Counted from the stretch's first letter, positions 8,979 to 15,511 are shown. The stretch: DNA of 64,000 bases from an uncultured Oscillibacter sp. (GCA_910587705.1 CAJUMX010000016.1:1-64000), one strand, 5' to 3'. Program-made: numbers and translations. The notes: generated by a model from the letters alone, not told the origin.

Positions 8979-9341
8979 ATGGAATATCATGTTGAGTTAA
9001 ACGGGAAGACCTATAATCTTCCTGCCCGGACACTGGAAATGGATGATCGGATCACCATGATCCGGGACCTTGACCGGAGGGTTAAGTCCGGCGAAATCAC
9101 CCGGAGGGAAGCCCGGCAAGAGCAATACAGCTTTGTCACGGACTGCACCGGGGAGCCCCTGCTGCCCCTGGAGCAAGTGGACGTGGGGGACCTGGAGATC
9201 TCGGTGGTTGAGATCGTCAACGCATACCAGCGCCCCGCCGCACAGGCAAAAATCGAAAAATCGCTGGAGAGTCTTCGAGATCTCACTGAACGGCCAGAAT
9301 TCAAAAAAATGTTTTTTGCGCTTGACCGGATTAACCCGTAA
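8979..9341 (+). CDS. Tail-region protein, chaperone-like
   Basis: ATG 8979 lies 5 nt after GGAGG; another ATG at 8967 overlaps the tape-measure stop but has poor spacing. The 120-residue product has an N-terminal beta segment (YHVELNGKTYNLPARTLEMD) and a helical rest. The pattern is typical of small tail proteins encoded beside the tape measure. A tail-assembly chaperone role is inferred from position; such genes usually lie upstream, not downstream. Confidence 0.5.
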   Translation: MEYHVELNGKTYNLPARTLEMDDRITMIRDLDRRVKSGEITRREARQEQYSFVTDCTGEPLLPLEQVDVGDLEISVVEIVNAYQRPAAQAKIEKSLESLRDLTERPEFKKMFFALDRINP

Positions 9342-9389
9342 GGAAGGGCGTTTTTATTCAAAAATTTTACACAGAAAGGGTCTGAAACA

Positions 9390-10044
9390 ATGAGCAAATA
9401 CAATTCCTATGCGCGGAAACTGGACACGGCTTTTAAAACCGCACGGGAGAAATACGTTGAGGCTTACGACGCATTAAAAGCAGCAAAAAAGAAAGTTGAA
9501 GATGCCAAATATGAAACCGATAAGCGGTTTAAAGGCGAGGCCGACTATATGCGCGAAGAGTATGCGCACGCTCTCTGAAAGGCCGAAATTGTCTTTGATA
9601 ACATTAAAGAAAACGTGTGGCCCGCATTTGACGAGGTCCGGGACGAACTGACAAAGAAGTTGCGGGCAGAGGTCCGGGCGGACGGCATAGCCGTGCCCGA
9701 GGACCTTGACGCTGCTGCAATCTGGTATTTTGCGGATTGATGAGCTGGAAATCCTGGCGGAGAGGTTCAGCGGTAACTACACCAAGCTGCGGATTATCGG
9801 CCAGCACGCCAAAGCCGCCGCCGACAAATCGGAAAAATTAGAGGAACGGGAGCGGTTGATAGAGATCAGCCGCGCAGCGGACAGTGACCGGGATAATGTG
9901 CTCCAGATGTGGGACAAACTTCTGGAGGCGGCTAGGGTTGGTTCTGGCCGGAGCCGGGGGGAGAAACGGGGAGACCCCGGACTTACCGTCTCTGTCTCTA
10001 AAGCCTGGGAGAGAATGACCGAGGGGATTGTGGAATCTTTCTGA
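9390..10044 (+). pseudogene. Coiled-coil phage protein broken by a stop codon and a frameshift
   Basis: ATG 9390 starts a strongly coiled-coil sequence (YARKLDTAFKTAREKYVEAY). An in-frame TGA at about 9576 interrupts it, yet the same frame continues with coding character (KAEIVFDNIKENVWPAFDEV, then GIAVPEDLD). Near 9706 the reading moves to another frame (TLLQSGILRIDELEILAERF) and ends at TGA 10044. A whole protein of about 215 residues can be imagined. With two lesions it is a pseudogene. It is followed by a hairpin at 10087. Confidence 0.65.
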
Positions 10045-10086
10045 CCAACGAACAAAGAGAAATCCGACATTTTCAACACCCTAAAA

Positions 10087-10113
10087 AAGAGCCGGGATTA
10101 CTCCCCGGCTCTT
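10087..10113 (-). terminator. Perfect 10-bp hairpin, terminator for leftward transcripts
   Basis: AAGAGCCGGG / CCCGGCTCTT with a 7-nt loop. The A-run at 10083-10088 gives a U-tract only on minus-strand RNA. It can stop antisense RNA entering the tail genes and may also weakly end the rightward transcript. Confidence 0.7.
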
Positions 10114-10140
10114 GCCTTCTGTGAAAAATCGTGGTATTCT
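10112..10140 (+). promoter_or_regulatory. Promoter candidate for the toxin mRNA
   Basis: TTGCCT (10112-10117), 17-nt spacer, TATTCT (10135-10140), reading toward the small hydrophobic ORF at 10237. The predicted leader is about 90 nt. It ends in a TCCCCC-GGAAA-GGGGGA hairpin (about 10214-10231) that would occlude the AAAGGGGG ribosome site. Confidence 0.5.
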
Positions 10141-10236
10141 GACAGCAGGAAAGAATCATCTTTCAGCGCTGCCAGTAACGGTAGGTGGTCCGTTCCCCAG
10201 CAATGGGGGCCTTGTCCCCCGGAAAGGGGGATTGCT

Positions 10237-10323
10237 ATGGTAACATACAGTGAGCTTTTTGCTTACACTCTTGTGATTATTGGCGTTGCAAGCCTGGTAC
10301 TCCAGTTTTGCAAAAGGAAATGA
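10237..10323 (+). CDS. Putative holin-like type I toxin
   Basis: The 28-residue product (MVTYSELFAYTLVIIGVASL, then a basic CKRK end) has one predicted membrane helix, a polar start and a charged tail. This is the layout of Firmicute holin-like toxins of type I toxin-antitoxin systems, which depolarise the membrane. AAAGGGGG precedes the ATG but can pair with a CCCCC stretch just upstream. A convergent antisense RNA promoter lies at 10407-10435, and a shared hairpin (GAAATGACCGC / GCGGTCATTTC) overlaps the stop codon. The promoters and the hairpin are visible in the sequence; toxicity is inferred from the family. Confidence 0.65.
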   Translation: MVTYSELFAYTLVIIGVASLVLQFCKRK

Positions 10324-10400
10324 CCGCCCCTCCGACCAAAGAGTGCGGTCATTTCTTGACTAGTTCTTAGGGCGGACCGTCTATCGGCAGCGCCCTTTCT
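10310..10400 (-). ncRNA. Antisense RNA antitoxin candidate
   Basis: A perfect sigma-A promoter on the minus strand (TTGACA at 10430-10435, 17 nt, TATAAT at 10407-10412) predicts a start near 10400. The RNA would run leftward and end at the GAAATGACCGC / GCGGTCATTTC hairpin, followed on this strand by CCTTTT, near 10310-10315. It would be complementary to the 3' end of the toxin mRNA, as in convergent Fst- or TxpA-type systems. Confidence 0.6.
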
Positions 10401-10406
10401 ATGCTT

Positions 10407-10435
10407 ATTATAGGCCGTACCGGCCCCTCTGTCAA
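10407..10435 (-). promoter_or_regulatory. Consensus sigma-A promoter of the antisense RNA
   Basis: Both hexamers match consensus exactly (TTGACA, TATAAT) with optimal 17-nt spacing. The -35 box overlaps the stop codon (10432-10434) of the ribbon-helix-helix gene that reads in the same direction, so that gene's transcript continues over the promoter. Confidence 0.8.
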
Positions 10436-10824
10436 GCCTCAGACTTTTCGTCCGGGGCTTTTTTCATTTTCCGGGTGATGCTGTCCCGCTGGGCTTGGGT
10501 TTCCACGGCTCTTTCCACGAATACGGGCAATGCCTCTCCTTTTGCATCTTCGGCCTCTCTGGCGGCTTTGAGAGTGTCGGAGGGTAGAGACACCGCCCCG
10601 TCGCTTGAAAGCGCTGTAGAGGCCTCTGTGGGGCTCCTGGAGGTGTCACCGTCCATTCTCTGCGCTATGGAAGCATTGATATAAGCGTTGAGTGATTCAC
10701 CGACGGCGGCGGCGGCGGCTTGTATCTCCGCTTTCCTGCCTTTTGGCATTCTGATCTGGAACACGTCATAATTTTCCTTCATGTATTTGCTGACCGCTTT
10801 TTGCTGCGCTTTTGATGCTGGCAT
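10432..10824 (-). CDS. Ribbon-helix-helix (Arc/CopG-like) repressor
   Basis: The N-terminal 55 residues (QKAVSKYMKENYDVFQIRMP, then GRKAEIQAAAAAVGESLNAY) match the Arc-like ribbon-helix-helix fold, with the DNA-reading strand VFQIRMP. The long Ser/Ala/Glu-rich tail of about 75 residues looks disordered. The start at 10824 follows GAAAGGAG. Its promoter (TTGCAT-17-TATAAT, 10886-10914) carries one of three repeated operators, so autorepression is likely. It lies in the control region of the second early module. Confidence 0.75.
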   Translation of the reverse strand: MPASKAQQKAVSKYMKENYDVFQIRMPKGRKAEIQAAAAAVGESLNAYINASIAQRMDGDTSRSPTEASTALSSDGAVSLPSDTLKAAREAEDAKGEALPVFVERAVETQAQRDSITRKMKKAPDEKSEA

Positions 10825-10885
10825 GGGGATTCTCCTTTCCGGGGGACCGCCCAGATATGGACGGTCCTTCTCCTAGTATACCTGT

Positions 10886-10991
10886 ATTATACACCGTTTG
10901 TATATCGAATGCAATACACAATTTACGCGATATATCGAATGCGATATTGTTCATTCTGTGTATTGAAATATCGAATGCAATATATTACAAT
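10886..10991. promoter_or_regulatory. Divergent promoters with three iterated operators
   Basis: Three copies of a 15-bp site, core ATATCGAATGCRAT, start at 10901, 10931 and 10967. The first overlaps the -35 of a minus-strand promoter (TTGCAT 10909-10914, TATAAT 10886-10891). The third fills the spacer of a plus-strand promoter (TTGAAA 10963-10968, TACAAT 10986-10991). Placement inside both promoters fits repression by the adjacent ribbon-helix-helix protein. Confidence 0.7.
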
Positions 10992-11185
10992 TCATAATGT
11001 CAGGTGGAACAAGAGAGCTGCGACGGACGGGCCAGGGACGATCTGGATATTCCCTCTAAAATCTCTCTTGTGGGCGGGACTGGTCATGACAAGGGCCGGG
11101 GCCGTTCCGGAAGGTGCCTACTACAGCCGCCCACCCTTGACAACCGGGGGAAGGCCCCGTATAATGCAGGAAAGGAGGGATGGAT

Positions 11186-11419
11186 ATGGATATGGATTTG
11201 TTAGAGGCTATCGGCCAAATGATGGAGGAAAAGTTGGACAAAAAGCTGAAGCCCATTACCGAAAGGCTAGATAGGCTCCAGGCGGACATTGACGAGCTAA
11301 AGGAGGATGTCTCTGAGCTGAAAGAAGCCCACGAAGTCACCCGGGACGGCGTAAACGCGCTGCTGGAGTGGTCCGACAAGATCAGTGAGGCCCAGCGCCT
11401 CCCCCTCCCGAAAATCTGA
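11186..11419 (+). CDS. Small coiled-coil protein
   Basis: Of three in-frame ATGs (11180, 11186, 11192) the one at 11186 is 7 nt from AGGAGG and is preferred. The 77 residues are one long amphipathic helix (EEKLDKKLKPITERLDRLQA, then DIDELKEDVSELKEAHE) with heptads, so a coiled coil. It is the only gene served by the plus-strand promoter at 10963-10991 and is followed by a strong terminator. Function unknown; such proteins are frequent in Firmicute prophages. Confidence 0.6.
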   Translation: MDMDLLEAIGQMMEEKLDKKLKPITERLDRLQADIDELKEDVSELKEAHEVTRDGVNALLEWSDKISEAQRLPLPKI

Positions 11420-11424
11420 TACAT

Positions 11425-11452
11425 AGCGGCACCGGAAACGGTGCCGCTTTTT
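11425..11452 (+). terminator. Rho-independent terminator
   Basis: AGCGGCACCG-GAAA-CGGTGCCGCT followed by TTTT ends the coiled-coil gene. A second hairpin (CATGCCA / TGGCATG, about 11463-11480, then CTTTTT) follows as backup. Confidence 0.9.
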
Positions 11453-11499
11453 ATTATGCTCCATGCCAGCAAGTTGGCATGGGGCTTTTTGCTCGCCGG

Positions 11500-12480
11500 A
11501 TTTGGCAGGCAATCTCCTCAATTTTGGGGTCAGTAGATCGGCTCAAAATTGAGCTCATTTGACAGGGTTATCAAATGACCGTCCAGATTTGGACTGGCCT
11601 GCACCATTTTCCCGTGGAGCAGCTACAACCCGGTCAAAAATGTCCGGGTTCACTGGGCTCAAAAGGGTATGTGTTCAAAACCCACCCCTTATTTATCCCT
11701 CTCTGGGAACCCTCTCAAATTTGAGTAAGTTGAATTTCAGCCATTTTTGACGGGTGTCGCGACTTCCTGCGACGGGCTAGAATCTCAGCTGGTTATTTCA
11801 GAAATTTCAGAAAAACTCAGTGCTCAAAATTGAGCGTCATTTTTGACGGGCGTAAAATTGCGCTGGTTGCTCGGTCCAAAATTGGACCCATTTCGGAATT
11901 TTGGATTCCGAAAAAAGGGAGCGAAAATTTCCGTCCCCTTTATGGGATAACGTTTCGTTATGCCATCTATTCGGCCTTCTCCGCCCCCTCTGGTACGTCC
12001 TGGCCTGTAGGGGTGTCCTTACCGTCGGTTGAATCTACGGTTTTCTGTGGTGGCCTTTGTGGGCGGCGGTTTACTATTACTCATTTTTGAGTAATGGGAG
12101 GACGAGATTTCTTTCCCCTCTTAGGGTGCGTCAAATTTCCCGCCCCTTTTTGAGGCCTCACAAATTTTACAATTGGGGTTTCGGGAGCGATTTGCCCCAT
12201 GCGGTAAAACTCCGGGTAGGGGGTCACAAATCGCGCCCCCCTCTGTTCGCCCGTATAAGGCCCGTAGCGCGCATTCCTCAACTTGTTGGGAAAAGGATAC
12301 CACCCCCCACGGGAAAAGCCCGTCAGAACGGCTCTGACGGGCTTGCTGGGCTATTCATGATTTGACGAAGACGACGACGTAAGAGCCCCTTCTACAGGAA
12401 GAGAGCTGTTATAGTGTCGTCCCCGTCGCCCTTATAACCCTTTTATATTCTGCTTCTACTTCTGCATCTACCTCTGCTTC
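11500..12480. other. Non-coding tract dense in short inverted repeats
   Basis: No credible gene lies here. Between 11541 and 11961 at least ten short inverted repeats follow each other. Examples are GCTCAAAATTGAGC (11541 and again 11822), TCATTTGA/TCAAATGA (11555-11578), GTCCA/TGGAC (11581-11594), AACCCGG/CCGGGTT (11627-11650), CTCAAATTTGAG (11714), GTCGC/GCGAC (11756-11773), GGTCCA/TGGACC (11873-11888), CGGAAT/ATTCCG (11894-11910) and ATAACG/CGTTAT (11947-11961). Several loops are AAAT-like. From 12000 to 12300 only fragmentary GC-rich repeats are seen. An origin, a multi-site protein-binding region or folded RNA are possible. Confidence 0.55.
12316..12344 (-). terminator. Terminator for leftward transcripts
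   Basis: A perfect 12-bp stem (AAGCCCGTCAGA / TCTGACGGGCTT) with a 5-nt loop; on the minus strand it is followed by TTCCC after GGGCTT. It closes the DUF6291/XRE transcript. Confidence 0.75.
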
Positions 12481-12513
12481 TCTAAGGCCCCCCTATAGGG
12501 GGGCTATAGGGGG

Positions 12514-12789
12514 CTATGCTGGTTCGCCGCCCCAACGCTTGCCCGCCCCGCTGCGCCCGTTGGCTACCGATTCTTCATAATTGCGGATAGATTCGTCAAT
12601 GTAAGGACGCATGACGCAAAAGACAGTGAACGCTTGTGGGGATAGGTCCGCCGGGTCCAGCTCTTCACCGTCGAAGTAACGGAACGCCGCCTTTAAACCC
12701 ATACCGGCGCCTTTGTCGGAGACGGATTCCACCGCCGCCCGCTGATGATACAGCATTTTCCACCATGTGGCGCGTTTGGGCTTTGGCAT
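12514..12789 (-). CDS. DUF6291-like phage protein
   Basis: The 91 residues (TWWKMLYHQRAAVESVSDKG, MGLKAAFRYFDGEEL, FCVMRPYIDESIRNYEESVA, then NGRSGAGKRWG) match a small family found in Firmicute prophages next to replication genes. Function is unknown. It ends at TAG in front of a palindrome (12487-12510). The same frame continues after the TAG with acidic sequence (EAEVDAEVEAEYKR) to TAA, so the natural C-terminus may have been longer. It follows the XRE gene at 3-nt spacing in one transcript. Confidence 0.65.
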   Translation of the reverse strand: MPKPKRATWWKMLYHQRAAVESVSDKGAGMGLKAAFRYFDGEELDPADLSPQAFTVFCVMRPYIDESIRNYEESVANGRSGAGKRWGGEPA

Positions 12790-12791
12790 CG

Positions 12792-13004
12792 CTAAATCTC
12801 ACCTTCTTCCACATACTTCATGATGTCCCCCGGCTGGCAATTCAGCAAGTGACACAACAAAGATATTGTGTCTGTATTTACCCGTTCCCCCTTTTTGAGC
12901 TTATTCACAGTAGCTGGGTGGACGCCGTTTTGCCGGAGCCAATACGTGGAACTGTAACCGCGAGATTCCAAAAGAGAAAATAGCTTGTTGTAGTTTATGG
13001 GCAT
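12792..13004 (-). CDS. Small XRE-family (YozG/Cro-like) repressor
   Basis: The whole 70-residue protein is one HTH domain (LRQNGVHPATVNKLKKGERV, then LCHLLNCQPGDIMKYVEE). The start at 13004 follows AAAGGAGG. Three 18-bp dyads (13044-13130) lie directly upstream and overlap its promoter (TATAAT at about 13030 on the minus strand), so autoregulation is likely. It faces the plus-strand gene group beginning at 13303. Confidence 0.8.
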   Translation of the reverse strand: MPINYNKLFSLLESRGYSSTYWLRQNGVHPATVNKLKKGERVNTDTISLLCHLLNCQPGDIMKYVEEGEI

Positions 13005-13043
13005 TGTATTCCTCCTTTCATTGAAGATTATAGCATATTTATA

Positions 13044-13130
13044 TGTTCACGTAAATGTACATATCAAACAAAACAAACTGTTCATTATCGTGAACAATTC
13101 CTATTTACTTTATGTTCACGATAATGTACA
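13044..13130. promoter_or_regulatory. Three matched 18-bp operators
   Basis: TGTTCACGTAAATGTACA (13044-13061), TGTTCATTATCGTGAACA (13079-13096) and TGTTCACGATAATGTACA (13113-13130) share a TGTTCA/TGWACA dyad at 34-35-bp steps. This resembles a lambda-like operator cluster for the adjacent XRE repressor. The first overlaps the repressor promoter. Confidence 0.75.
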
Positions 13131-13302
13131 ATACAATCAGTTCAAGGGAACAAACGAAAACAGCTCAGACACCGGCAATCGTTGAAGCCTAACACCGAGA
13201 TCGCGGATAAGGGCGGGACGGCATGGGGAAAGGGAATTCAGTCCACAGCCCCAACGACCACCGCCGCCGGATTTCCCCCAAAATTTGAAAGGAGATCACA
13301 CA

Positions 13303-13578
13303 ATGAGCATTGACATGATGGACCAGAAGGTCAAAGAGCTGCGGGAGCTGCGGCGGATGCAAGAGGAGCTTGCGTCGGAGATCGAGGCAATCCAGGATGA
13401 ACTCAAAGCCCATATGGATACCTACGGCATGGACACCCTGCTGGGCCTCGACTGGAAAGTCACCTGGAAGGCCGTCACCAGCAACCGTTTGGACAGCACC
13501 GCCCTAAAAAAGGAGCTGCCGGACATCGCCGCCCGCTTCATGAAAAAGACCACCGCACGCCGGTTCGTGCTGGCATGA
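13303..13578 (+). CDS. Gp157-like small phage protein
   Basis: ATG 13303 follows AAAGGAG at 9 nt. The product has an N-terminal coiled coil (QKVKELRELRRMQEELASEI) and a C-terminal domain (LDWKVTWKAVTSNRLDSTAL, ending KKTTARRFVLA) typical of Gp157/host-nuclease-inhibitor-like proteins of Firmicute phages and conjugative elements. Biochemical role not established. A hairpin (GGCCCCTTGCATC with GATGCAGGGG, about 13584-13622) follows and may attenuate the transcript. Confidence 0.6.
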   Translation: MSIDMMDQKVKELRELRRMQEELASEIEAIQDELKAHMDTYGMDTLLGLDWKVTWKAVTSNRLDSTALKKELPDIAARFMKKTTARRFVLA

Positions 13579-13702
13579 AAAAGGCCCCTTGCATCACCGC
13601 CGGTCAAAGCACGATGCAGGGGACCCTATAAACCACCCGGAGGAGGTCGGAACCATTATACACCCGGCCCCCTCCAGAAATCAAGGAGGAAATTGACAGG
13701 GA

Positions 13703-13927
13703 ATGAACACAATTGAAAAAATTCGGCAGTACATCAATGATAGCGCGGCCCCCCGCAATGAGCAGTATGACACCACTCTCGAGGAAGTGTTTGACATTGC
13801 GTCGGGGATGGGGCCGGTTGAGGCCGTGGCTTTTGCGTTTGACTATGGACGGGCTAAAGGCTATCAGGCGGCGAAAGCCAAGAAGGGGACCCACCACCAA
13901 AGCCACGGGGGCCGTTGGTGCTTATAG
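13703..13927 (+). CDS. Hypothetical small phage protein
   Basis: ATG 13703 lies after AAGGAGG at long spacing, with GGGA nearer. The 74 residues (IEKIRQYINDSAAPRNEQYD, then VEAVAFAFDYGRAKGYQAAK) look like the small helical proteins encoded among early genes of clostridial prophages. The C-terminus (HHQSHGGRWCL) is atypical and may reflect decay. Confidence 0.45.
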   Translation: MNTIEKIRQYINDSAAPRNEQYDTTLEEVFDIASGMGPVEAVAFAFDYGRAKGYQAAKAKKGTHHQSHGGRWCL

Positions 13928-13965
13928 AGTGCCACAGCCTCTTCCAGAAATCAAAAGGAGAATTT

Positions 13966-14397
13966 ATGAACCAGATTTATGAAGTTCAGGGAATCCCGGA
14001 GGTCCTTAACCTCCGGCCCAAGCCCGTTCACAGTATCATCACCCGGAAGCAGATTGAAACAATCATGGAGCACAACCCCAGGGCTATTTTCTCCGTCTCC
14101 GGGGACTGCCTGGAGGGGGCCCAGGTGCTTGAAAGGGGCTGGGTGTGCGTTGACTTCACCCGCCGCCCCGCGCCGCCCAGGTACAAGAGCAAGGGCGGGG
14201 ACGGCAGTACGGACCTCTGTATGTGCTGGGCCGTGTTCTACGGTCAGAAACGGCCCTCTATGATGCTGAAAGAGTATCACGGGGTTTGGGGCCCCTGGCA
14301 GATGGTAAGCACGCGCTACGACCTGACGAAGGGAAAGCATCCGTTCAATTACGAGTTTGAGGCAAAGAAAATTTTTGGCGTGGTAATCGCCAGTTAG
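13966..14397 (+). CDS. Hypothetical phage protein, possibly amber-truncated
   Basis: ATG 13966 follows AAAAGGAG. The 143 residues (IPEVLNLRPKPVHSIITRKQ, FSVSGDCLEGAQVLERGWVC) have no recognised domain. The frame ends at TAG 14395-14397, but translation past it gives 49 more codons of coding type (GRLLWKRDPESFPEELGTVP, GGNIGDPIPLPGPE). These end at TGA 14548-14550, overlapping the next ATG (ATGA). The likely original gene is 13966-14550. Confidence 0.5.
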   Translation: MNQIYEVQGIPEVLNLRPKPVHSIITRKQIETIMEHNPRAIFSVSGDCLEGAQVLERGWVCVDFTRRPAPPRYKSKGGDGSTDLCMCWAVFYGQKRPSMMLKEYHGVWGPWQMVSTRYDLTKGKHPFNYEFEAKKIFGVVIAS

Positions 14398-14546
14398 GAC
14401 CCGTCCGGGCGGCTTCTCTGGAAACGGGACCCGGAGAGCTTTCCCGAGGAGTTGGGCACAGTGCCCACCATCCACGGCGGCAACATCGGGGACCCGATTC
14501 CGTTGCCTGGCCCGGAACTGGCCGGGAAGGTTCGGAGGCCGATTGT

Positions 14547-14834
14547 ATGACGGATGTGGATAAGCGCTTTTTGTCCAGCATGAAGAGGCTGGAAAGGGAA
14601 AACCGCTCAAAGTATTTTGCTATGATTGCAATATTCCATGTTTTGGCAGGGATGGACCACCTGGAGCAACCAGCCGCATTCACTCGCGGGGAATGCAAAA
14701 AGGCTATTCGTATTATCCGGGTTAACCAAAAACACCCAAACCCCGTTTTGACGGATTCGGAGGCCGGGGCGGCGGTGACACTCATTCGCCGGGATTGGTT
14801 AAACCGGACCGATGGAGAGGAGGTCACGGTATGA
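14547..14834 (+). CDS. Hypothetical small phage protein
   Basis: ATG 14547 overlaps the apparent original end of the preceding gene (ATGA). The 95 residues contain a helical hydrophobic segment (YFAMIAIFHVLAGMDHL) and a C-terminal LIRRDWLNRTDGEEVTV. No domain recognised. Its stop overlaps the next ATG, showing a tightly coupled operon. Confidence 0.45.
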   Translation: MTDVDKRFLSSMKRLERENRSKYFAMIAIFHVLAGMDHLEQPAAFTRGECKKAIRIIRVNQKHPNPVLTDSEAGAAVTLIRRDWLNRTDGEEVTV

Positions 14835-14965
14835 AATCGGAGATGGAGGAGAAGATTTCCCAGGCTATGCAGAATCCGCTCTTTGCGTCCATTGTGCGAA
14901 TTATGACGCTGGCGGATGAGCGGAAACTGGGGTGCATCTACCATTTTGTGTTGCACCTTGTGTAA
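14831..14965 (+). CDS. Small phage ORF, 44 residues
   Basis: ATG 14831 overlaps the previous TGA (ATGA). The peptide (MEEKISQAMQNPLFASIVRI, ending LGCIYHFVLHLV) is helical and resembles short proteins common in clostridial prophages that carry a LYHF-type C-terminus. Translational coupling supports expression. Confidence 0.5.
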   Translation: MKSEMEEKISQAMQNPLFASIVRIMTLADERKLGCIYHFVLHLV

Positions 14966-14974
14966 GGGGGGCGG

Positions 14975-15103
14975 ATGGACGATGCTCACAAGAAAGCCCA
15001 GGCTACCAGGGAGCGAAACCTGGAGGCGTGGACTGCATTATACCAGGAACAGGCGGCGGCAAAGAGGGCGGCGCGGCTGCTGGCGGAGATCGGGCGAATA
15101 TAG
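14975..15103 (+). CDS. Small phage ORF, 42 residues
   Basis: ATG 14975 follows AAGGGGGGCGG. The peptide is a single amphipathic Ala/Arg/Glu helix (AQATRERNLEAWTALYQEQA, ending LLAEIGRI). It is the last gene before the hairpin at 15127 and closes the operon. Function unknown. Confidence 0.45.
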   Translation: MDDAHKKAQATRERNLEAWTALYQEQAAAKRAARLLAEIGRI

Positions 15104-15126
15104 AGGGTAAAGTCTTGGCTTAAAGA

Positions 15127-15156
15127 AGGGCCGGGGGAGTGTTCCCCTGGCCCTTG
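15127..15156 (+). terminator. Terminator-like hairpin at the end of the phage operon
   Basis: AAGGGCC-GGGGGA pairs with TCCCC-T-GGCCCTT with one mismatch; CTTT follows after two bases. It marks the right end of the prophage gene block. Confidence 0.6.
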
Positions 15157-15163
15157 CTTTGAG

Positions 15164-15181
15164 TTCAACAAAAAGTTCAAC
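15164..15181 (+). repeat. Paired TTCAAC repeats (right)
   Basis: TTCAAC-N6-TTCAAC mirrors the pair at 1729-1745 beside the integrase. If these are integrase arm sites, the element spans roughly 1.7-15.2 kb. No core duplication was identified, so the boundary is tentative. Confidence 0.3.
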
Positions 15182-15360
15182 TATTTTACTGCACGATACA
15201 AAATGATGAAATCAAAAAGCCTCGTGTTTTCAACGCTTTGATCCACATTACAGAACGATAGGAAACGATTGTTGTCTTTCACGCCAAATTCCCGCATGGC
15301 AATTATCTGCCTATCCTCATTTTGCTCTTTGGTAGAGACCCGAACATATCCATATTCCAT
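15181..15360 (-). pseudogene. Serine recombinase (resolvase) N-terminal fragment
   Basis: From ATG 15360 (AAGGAGGAG four bases upstream) the first 34 residues, MEYGYVRVSTKEQNEDRQII and on to GVKDNNRFL, are the resolvase/invertase N-terminus including the catalytic Ser of RVSTKEQ. The next 25 residues do not fit the family and the frame ends at 15181. A full enzyme has about 180-200 residues, so this is a truncated copy, cut close to the right end of the phage-like element. Confidence 0.75.
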
Positions 15361-15427
15361 ATTGCTCCTCCTTCTTGTAATAGCTTCATTTTAGAGGAGC
15401 CATGGGTTTGTGTAATTTGAAGTTGTC

Positions 15428-15511
15428 TCAGAGGAAGCAAAGGCGGCTGCATCCCTTAATGGGAAACAGCCGCCTTGCGTAGTTTTTATTTGGTTTCCTC
15501 TGGTATGCCAT
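15428..15511 (-). CDS. Possible 27-residue basic peptide
   Basis: ATG 15511 sits 5 nt after a strong AAGGGGGTG. The product MAYQRKPNKNYARRLFPIKG is basic and ends inside a terminator-like hairpin. No homologue comes to mind. The rest of 15.52-15.94 kb shows no convincing gene. Confidence 0.25.
   Translation of the reverse strand: MAYQRKPNKNYARRLFPIKGCSRLCFL
15440..15476. terminator. Hairpin, probable bidirectional terminator
   Basis: AAGGCGGCTG (15440-15449) pairs with CAGCCGCCTT (15467-15476). On the plus strand GCGTAGTTTTT follows. It separates the resolvase fragment from the sigma-factor locus. Confidence 0.5.

Noticed and set aside
10901..10982. CRISPR array
   Set aside because: Three 15-bp repeats at uneven spacing inside promoters, no cas genes; operators explain them better. 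No CRISPR was seen elsewhere.
12997..13185. Small plus-strand ORF over the triple operator
   Set aside because: It has no ribosome site and consists of operator and promoter DNA.
5045..14550. Proof of a recoded genetic code
   Set aside because: Other lesions in the element (TGA near 9576, frameshifts) point to general decay, and no suppressor tRNA is visible in the window.
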